NCBI GenBank assembly: GCA_029260395.1
Contig: JAJDDJ010000018.1
Location: forward strand, 186,001-250,000
Origin: Phycisphaerales bacterium
GTDB lineage: Bacteria > Planctomycetota > Phycisphaerae > Phycisphaerales > UBA1924
DNA: 64,000 nt
Reading direction: 5' to 3'
This document shows positions 59,325 through 64,000 of the stretch, one piece after another. Below the pieces are notes generated by a model. It saw nothing but the letters and a program-made list of their open reading frames with translations. It had not been told where the DNA came from and did not search any database. Numbering within the stretch: position 1 is the stretch's first letter; every line of letters starts with the position of its first letter. The translations under genes and the position numbers were made by a program.

Positions 59325-59533
59325 GCCGCGATGACCAAGGCACGGGCCCCGCTCGCCAAGACAGTGGCTTCAGTCCGCGCGGCAAGACGGGCGTGGACGA
59401 ACGCAGGATGCCTTGTCAGAGCCGCGGGCGTGAGCACACGGGCCACGGGCGCTCGCGCCGGGACAGCCAGCGCCAACGAGCCCAACGCCAGCCGAGCCAA
59501 GGGTAAAGCAAACGCTGAGTCGCGGAGGGGCTT

Positions 59534-59563
59534 CACCACAGAGACACAGAGGCCACAGAGAAG
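59534..59563 (+). repeat. Short A/C/G-rich dispersed-type repeat
   Basis: A run built from CACAGAG units with no coding or promoter features. Similar strings occur between genes in many unrelated bacteria and are often mis-annotated as proteins. Assigned from general recognition; only one copy is in this window. Confidence 0.35.
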
Positions 59564-59644
59564 AGGGGAGCTGTGACGGGCGAAAGGTGGATGCTACGGT
59601 TCCCGCTCGCCACTGCCGGAGCGAAGCCTGCATTAGAGTGGTTC

Positions 59645-60490
59645 TCAGGGCGCCGCTATTGCCTTTGCAAGTTCAACAAACTCCTGGAAGCACTTGTGCG
59701 AGCTCGCGACGAATGCTCCCATTGCTTCTTTAGTCACCACGTACACATAACTCTTATGCGGTCCTCGGCGGACAATTTTAGCACACCCGATCTCTTCCAG
59801 TTCAATATCACCATTGCTGTACTTGGCAGCGAACAGTGGCCCGTTCAAGGCCACAACAGGAATCACATAGTTTGAGTGACCGATGCGCGTTGACCCTACC
59901 GTCTTGTCGCTGAATATATCGAATGCGCGCAAGACATCGGCAGCCTCTGCCATTTTTGATAACATCTCGAATGGAACATCCCTGTTGGCACCCTTGGCTG
60001 ATTGAGTCTGCCCATGACTCGAGTCGGACACCTTGAGCTTGCTCTGTACGACAGAGAATCCGAATACATTAGGTGTTGGACCGAAGAGGCTTCTCAGGGT
60101 GGGGCCTGAGTCAGTAGGTTTAGAAGTCAAGAATTCTAAGCATGCGGTTCGAGTCCGATCGTCAATTGATGCCAGATATACTACCTCCAGCCCAATACTG
60201 GGCCCGTCGTCACAAAGGACAACCCAAGGACCCTTCGTACCTGGATGTTTGCACTCGATGGCGAGAGTGCATTGTATTACATGCAATACGCCGCCGCCTT
60301 CGATTCTATCCGTTTCCGTGAGGCCTCCAATGACGTCGACCTCGCGAAAACCGCCATCAGCTGTTTGGACGGGAACACCAATGGACTGGCTAAACCCAAA
60401 TGATCGCAAGAGTTCTGCCACCTCAAACTCAAACGGATAGCCTTCCGCAGTAAGCCACTTAAGTACTTTCTCATGGAGCTCTTCGTTCAT
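59645..60490 (-). CDS. PD-(D/E)xK nuclease-like protein, probably acquired
   Basis: 281 residues from ATG 60490 with GGGAG ahead. The N-terminal 85 residues fit a restriction-endonuclease-like fold: EFEVAELLRSFGF helix, Asp52 in FREVDVIGG, and Glu79-Cys-Lys81 in LAIECKHPG. This D...ExK pattern resembles Mrr-type or VRR-type nucleases. The rest (VFGFSVVQSKLKV, then ADVLRAFDIFSDK) is not recognised. G+C is about 50 percent, far below its neighbours, and codon use differs, so recent transfer is likely. No methylase or other defence gene is adjacent. Function could be restriction of foreign DNA or repair. Confidence 0.65.
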   Translation of the reverse strand: MNEELHEKVLKWLTAEGYPFEFEVAELLRSFGFSQSIGVPVQTADGGFREVDVIGGLTETDRIEGGGVLHVIQCTLAIECKHPGTKGPWVVLCDDGPSIGLEVVYLASIDDRTRTACLEFLTSKPTDSGPTLRSLFGPTPNVFGFSVVQSKLKVSDSSHGQTQSAKGANRDVPFEMLSKMAEAADVLRAFDIFSDKTVGSTRIGHSNYVIPVVALNGPLFAAKYSNGDIELEEIGCAKIVRRGPHKSYVYVVTKEAMGAFVASSHKCFQEFVELAKAIAAP

Positions 60491-60553
60491 CGATAAACTC
60501 CCACGCAGTTACTCCCCCGCCCCAATCAGGCCGCCAAGAGAAGCTACTTCACC

Positions 60554-61039
60554 TCAACTCAACCCCTCAAACACAACGCCCGGCACGTAGCCACGCACAA
60601 CATCCTCCCAGCCTCGGGGGCCGATCATGCCCTTGACGAAGCTCGACGAGATCTCGCACAGCTCCCGCGGCGGCATCAGAAACACCGTCGTCAGGCCCGC
60701 CTGCAGGTCCGCGTTGATGTACCGCATGCCCCGCTCGTAGCGGTAGTCGTCCTCGTCGCGTATGCCGCGCACGATAAACGTCGCGCCGACACTCGCCGCG
60801 TACCGCGCGAGGAACTCGTTCTGCAGGCACGCGACCTCGACGTTCGCGTGCTGCTTGCAGATGGCTTCGAGCCACGCGGCCCGCTGGCTGAGCGGGTACG
60901 TGTAGCTCTTCTCCGGGTTCTCGGCAGCGGCGACGATCAGCCGGTCGCACAGCCGCGCGGCCTGCTCGATCATCCAGACATGCCCGTTGGTGGGCGGATC
61001 AAAGCTGCCCGCGTAGACGGCGGTGTGCGTAGTAGGCAT
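60554..61039 (-). CDS. coaD: Phosphopantetheine adenylyltransferase
   Basis: Penultimate step of coenzyme A synthesis. 161 residues. AVYAGSFDPPTNGHVWMIE holds the nucleotide-binding (H/T)xGH motif, LIVAAAENPEKSY and FIVRGIRDEDDYRYE are family blocks, and ISSSFVKGMI is the conserved C-terminal motif. It starts nine bases after the stop of the amidohydrolase-like gene and is probably co-transcribed with it. PanD, earlier in the same pathway, is encoded at 50836. Confidence 0.96.
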   Translation of the reverse strand: MPTTHTAVYAGSFDPPTNGHVWMIEQAARLCDRLIVAAAENPEKSYTYPLSQRAAWLEAICKQHANVEVACLQNEFLARYAASVGATFIVRGIRDEDDYRYERGMRYINADLQAGLTTVFLMPPRELCEISSSFVKGMIGPRGWEDVVRGYVPGVVFEGLS

Positions 61040-61048
61040 GAGGAGTCC

Positions 61049-62353
61049 CTATCGCTGCATCGGTCCGCCCGCGCCGGGGTAGCCGATCACATAGTCCTGT
61101 TCGCCGGGGAAGAACGCGCCCTCGATGAGCGTGCCCACGCAGTGCGTGGTGTACTCGAACGGGTCGCCGTCGTACATGGCGATGTCGCCGTCCTTGCCGA
61201 CCGCAATCGAGCCGACGCGGTCCTCAAGACCGAGGATGCTCGCAGCGGTGATGGTGATGAGCCGCATTGCCGCCTCCTGATCGAGCCCACCAAGGCCCAC
61301 CGCGACGCCAGCCTCGAACAGAATCACGCGCACCTTGGGCACGTACGCCTCGTAGCCGGTCTGCATGCCGAACGTCACGCCCGCCTCGGTGAAGATCTTG
61401 GCGGTTTCGAGCGTGCCGTTGGCCGCCTCGCCCACGTACCGGCCCATCGCGGGCCGCAGCAGCACGGGGTTGCCCGCGGCTGCAAGCTCCTCCGCCATCA
61501 GGTGGCCCTCGGCAGCCGAGTCGATCCAGACCGTGATGCCGAACTCATCGCCCAGCCGCAGGGCGCTGGCGATGTCCTGCATCTTGTTGGCGGTGATGAT
61601 CAACGGCGTATCACCCGCAAGCACGCTGGCCAGCGCTTCGAGCTTGAGGTCACGCGCGGGCGGTGACTTGTCCTTCTTTTCCTCGCCGTCTTCGCCTTCC
61701 TCCTCAGCTTCGTCGGCGGTACTGGCGCCGCTGTGCTTCCTGGCGTACGCCTGAGCCTTAAAAAGCTCCTCGCGTAGCATGGATATCTGCTTGCCCCGCG
61801 TGCCGGGCGACTTGCCCCCGCCCTCGGTAGCGCTCGACCCGAGTGTCGCGGTCACCGCAAAGTCCGGCGTGACCACGGCATCATCGATGGTGTCGCCGCG
61901 CGTCTTGACGATGACCGTCTGCCCCGTGATGAGCTTGCCCGGCGCGTGGCCCGTGTGCACGGTCGTCACACCGAACGAACGCAGGTAGCCCACCAGCGGC
62001 TCGCGGGGGTTGTAGGCATCGAACGCTCGCAGCTCCGGCTGAATGGGGCTCGAGGTTTCGAGCACGTCCTGGTCGTGGTCCACGTTGTACATGCCGCTGA
62101 GCCCGGCCGTCGATCGCACATCGATAAGCCCCGGCATTGCGAACGCGCACTCGTGCACGGTAATCCTGTCGGGGATAGGCGTGGAGGCAGCCGGGCCGAC
62201 GGCGGTGATCTTGCCCTCGGCGTTAATAACTACCACGCCGTCCGTGATCGGCTCGCCGTCCATCGTGTACAGCGTCTGCGCGCGCACCGCACTCTGCGCC
62301 ATCGCCGCCGTCGCGATGAGCACGCCACACACGCCCGCAATCTTGGTAAGCAT
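61049..62353 (-). CDS. Amidohydrolase-like protein lacking metal ligands (probable pseudoenzyme)
   Basis: 434 residues from ATG 62353, two bases after the stop of its paralogue, with GGAGG upstream. A signal peptide (IAGVCGVLIATAAMAQSA) precedes an amidohydrolase fold that aligns along its whole length with the neighbour. The HxH metal site is DVRST (Arg80, Thr82), the later His-rich block reads PLIITANKMQDIA, and the Asp of HTDD is also gone (MQTGYEAY). The composite C-terminal blocks VGSIAVGKDGDIAMYDGDP are intact. An acidic EEEGEDGEEKKDK insert lies near 240. It is likely a folded but inactive partner or binding protein. Confidence 0.75.
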   Translation of the reverse strand: MLTKIAGVCGVLIATAAMAQSAVRAQTLYTMDGEPITDGVVVINAEGKITAVGPAASTPIPDRITVHECAFAMPGLIDVRSTAGLSGMYNVDHDQDVLETSSPIQPELRAFDAYNPREPLVGYLRSFGVTTVHTGHAPGKLITGQTVIVKTRGDTIDDAVVTPDFAVTATLGSSATEGGGKSPGTRGKQISMLREELFKAQAYARKHSGASTADEAEEEGEDGEEKKDKSPPARDLKLEALASVLAGDTPLIITANKMQDIASALRLGDEFGITVWIDSAAEGHLMAEELAAAGNPVLLRPAMGRYVGEAANGTLETAKIFTEAGVTFGMQTGYEAYVPKVRVILFEAGVAVGLGGLDQEAAMRLITITAASILGLEDRVGSIAVGKDGDIAMYDGDPFEYTTHCVGTLIEGAFFPGEQDYVIGYPGAGGPMQR

Positions 62354-62355
62354 GC

Positions 62356-63702
62356 TCACTTCGCACCTCCGGTCTCGGCAGCCTGCACTTCGGCGTCGTA
62401 GCAACAGAAGTAAGGCTCCGTGTCGTTGGCCGCCCCGTACCCACCTACAGCAAACAGCCGGTCCTCGTCACTCGACCGATCAAACGCAAGCTCACCCTCA
62501 ACCCACGTCTGCTCGACCACCGTGTACACGCTCAGCGGATCACCGCTCAGCACCACCACGTCCGCGTCCTTGCCCACCGTCAGCGATCCGATGCGCTCAT
62601 CAAGGTCTAGCAGCTCAGCGCCCGTCAGCGTGATCGCCCGCAGCGCCCCCTCGCGCGTCATGCCACCTCTCACAGCAAACGCCGCCATCCGCATGAACAG
62701 CCGGCTATCGACAATCCAGTCGTCCGTGTGCACCACCGTCTGCACGCCCGCACGCTCTAGTATCCCCGGAGTCTCGAACCGCAGCCCCACCGCCTCGTGC
62801 TTGCCGCCGGGCGAATCGACGAGAATCGCGCTCACGCCAACCCCCGCCTCCGCGATCTCGTCGGCGACCAGCCAGCCGTCACTCACGTGGTGCAGCACAA
62901 CGCGGAACCCGAACTCCTTGGCCAGCCGCATCACCGTGATGATGTCATCGTGCCGGTGCGTGTGATGGTGCACCACACGCTTGCCCTCGAGCACCTCCAC
63001 CAGCGTTTCCATATCCAGGTCCCGCGCGGGCGCTTTGTCAGGATCATCCTCGGCCTTGGCAAGCTTGACCTGGTACTCCTGCGCCTTGATGAACTTCTCA
63101 CGCACCAGGAACGCGCTGCGGCCGCGCGTGCCCGGGAACGCCCCTTCGCTCGCGCGTTGGCTGTTGGTCCCGTTGGCCATCTTGAGCCCGCCTGTGGGCT
63201 CGCCGTCGGCATCGAAGATCGTCACATCATCGATCGTCTTGACATCGCCCCCGTAACGCAGCTTCAGGTACGCCGTCTGCCCGCTCGACAGATGCCCCGA
63301 CCCCGGCATCACGTTGATCGTCGTCAGCCCGCCCGAGAGCGCCCGCTTGAACCCGCTGCTCAGCACGTTGAGTGAATCACGAATCCGCACGCCGGGCTGG
63401 ATCGGCCCGCTGCCGTCCGCGCCGCCAAACCCGCCGATGTGGCTGTGCGTGTCCACCAGCCCCGGCATGACCACCTTGCCCTCGCAGTCGATGGACGTCA
63501 CATCGTCCGCGATCGGCGCAGGCCCCGAGCCCACCAGCCTGATCTTGCCGTCCTGCATCACCACGTGGCCCCGCTCGATCTCGGGCCCGTCGATCGGGAT
63601 GATCCGAGCGTTATGCAACACCACCGGCGTCGCCTGAGACCACGCCACAGACGCACAGCAACAGGCAAATACCGCCGAACAGATTGAAGCAAGTCGTTTC
63701 AC
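62356..63702 (-). CDS. Secreted amidohydrolase, imidazolonepropionase-like
   Basis: 448 residues from GTG 63702, supported by GGAGG at eight bases; it opens a signal peptide (MKRLASICSAVFACCCAS). The amidohydrolase metal site DTHSHIGG (His86, His88) is intact, with VVHHHTHRHDD, LHHVSDG and HTDD later, and the beta-sandwich VGKDADVVVLSGDP. It belongs to the imidazolonepropionase/prolidase-like secreted group. The substrate is unknown; C-N bonds of cyclic amides or peptides are typical. It is followed at once by the inactive paralogue. Confidence 0.85.
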   Translation of the reverse strand: MKRLASICSAVFACCCASVAWSQATPVVLHNARIIPIDGPEIERGHVVMQDGKIRLVGSGPAPIADDVTSIDCEGKVVMPGLVDTHSHIGGFGGADGSGPIQPGVRIRDSLNVLSSGFKRALSGGLTTINVMPGSGHLSSGQTAYLKLRYGGDVKTIDDVTIFDADGEPTGGLKMANGTNSQRASEGAFPGTRGRSAFLVREKFIKAQEYQVKLAKAEDDPDKAPARDLDMETLVEVLEGKRVVHHHTHRHDDIITVMRLAKEFGFRVVLHHVSDGWLVADEIAEAGVGVSAILVDSPGGKHEAVGLRFETPGILERAGVQTVVHTDDWIVDSRLFMRMAAFAVRGGMTREGALRAITLTGAELLDLDERIGSLTVGKDADVVVLSGDPLSVYTVVEQTWVEGELAFDRSSDEDRLFAVGGYGAANDTEPYFCCYDAEVQAAETGGAK

Positions 63703-63804
63703 GGGCAGCACCTCCGAGCCGGCGAGCACCGCCAGCGGTCCGCCAGTCTAACCAAACCCGCTCCGGGACGGCCGAAACTCGACCGAAACCAGCCCGCCGC
63801 GTGG

Positions 63805-63810
63805 TAGACT
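63805..63810 (+). promoter_or_regulatory. -10-like hexamer, leaderless lipoprotein gene
   Basis: TAGACT, six bases before ATG 63817; identical to the sppA hexamer. Confidence 0.45.
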
Positions 63811-63816
63811 CCGCAT

Positions 63817-64000
63817 ATGAAGATCAAGCCCGCCGTCGCTGCCATCGCAGCCGTCACCCTGCTCGCACTCACCGGCTGCTCCGAGGTGCAGACCCTGCGG
63901 ATCACCAACACCTCGGCCGTGCCGATGGCCTACACCCAAGCCGCGGGCGATGACGACTTCAAGGCCGCCACCGGCACCCTCCAGCCGGGCCAGTCCATGA
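63817..64000 (+). CDS. Lipoprotein (3' end outside window)
   Basis: The first 61 residues are visible: a hydrophobic signal (AAIAAVTLLALTGC) with a lipobox LTGC, then a polar start of the mature part (EVQTLRITNTSAVPMAYTQA). The pattern of a short beta-rich region after the Cys suggests a surface or periplasmic domain. The remainder is beyond the window, so no function can be assigned. It is divergent from the amidohydrolase gene, 114 bases apart. Confidence 0.7.
   Translation, partial: MKIKPAVAAIAAVTLLALTGCSEVQTLRITNTSAVPMAYTQAAGDDDFKAATGTLQPGQSM

Noticed and set aside
59305-59576. Plus-strand frame giving an Ala/Arg-rich protein ending with a Thr-Glu-Thr-Gln stretch
   Set aside because: Overlaps the pseudogene on the other strand; composition is that of a shadow frame and the end is the CACAGAG repeat.

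Overview
The window is high-GC DNA (roughly two thirds G+C) and almost certainly chromosomal, from a planctomycete. Class Phycisphaerae is the best guess. Reasons are secreted proteins ending in PEP-CTERM-like or dockerin-like tails ending in GLIGPCP, HAF-repeat and SUMF1-type secreted proteins, a membrane protein with a terminal CxxC-CxxC ribbon, a pilin-like DUF1559-style protein, an LPS gene (lpxA), and a tRNA without an encoded CCA. Taxonomy is inference; no rRNA is present.

Layout. 1-3507: infB (5' end missing), a DUF503 gene, rbfA and a helix-hairpin-helix protein, overlapping like an operon. 3551-9958: a large TPR protein, yebC, a TIM-barrel protein, nth and a secreted protein. 10140-14164: tRNA-Arg(CCG), an MFS-like transporter and an S41 protease. 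14333-18630: pyruvate dehydrogenase E1 alpha, E1 beta and E2, with an FMN reductase inside and no E3. 18640-24841: small membrane proteins, a BLUF photoreceptor, a DUF1275 protein, prfB with a +1 frameshift, an SDR and a TPR protein. 24900-30169: valS, a lipoprotein peptidase and a PEP-CTERM protein. 30383-38907: a dcw-type segment (rsmH, LysM, ftsL-like, ftsI), sppA, a pilin-like protein, a small ORF with its own promoter, an OmpH-like protein and lipB. 39044-44666: two large secreted proteins sharing the same C-terminal module. 44935-50324: lpxA and envelope or glycan genes. 50327-55574: rsfS, panD, aroB, then a ParA ATPase fused to a glycogen-binding domain and a P-loop-less partner. 55575-60545: a plastic region with gene-end repeats, a pseudogene and a low-GC nuclease-like gene. 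60554-64000: coaD, an amidohydrolase pair (one lacking its metal ligands) and a partial lipoprotein.

One signal recurs across the window. At least thirteen genes on both strands have a TANNNT hexamer (mostly TANNCT) 6-9 bases before the start codon and no Shine-Dalgarno, the signature of leaderless transcripts. Genes with a good Shine-Dalgarno carry the same hexamer further upstream or are internal to operons. This signal also helps to choose starts for lipB, rsmH and others.

The strongest candidates for new biology are the ParA-CBM48 fusion with its degenerate partner, the leaderless promoter architecture, the UAA version of the prfB frameshift site, the active/inactive amidohydrolase pair, and a 49-codon ORF with a promoter, leader hairpin and ideal Shine-Dalgarno.
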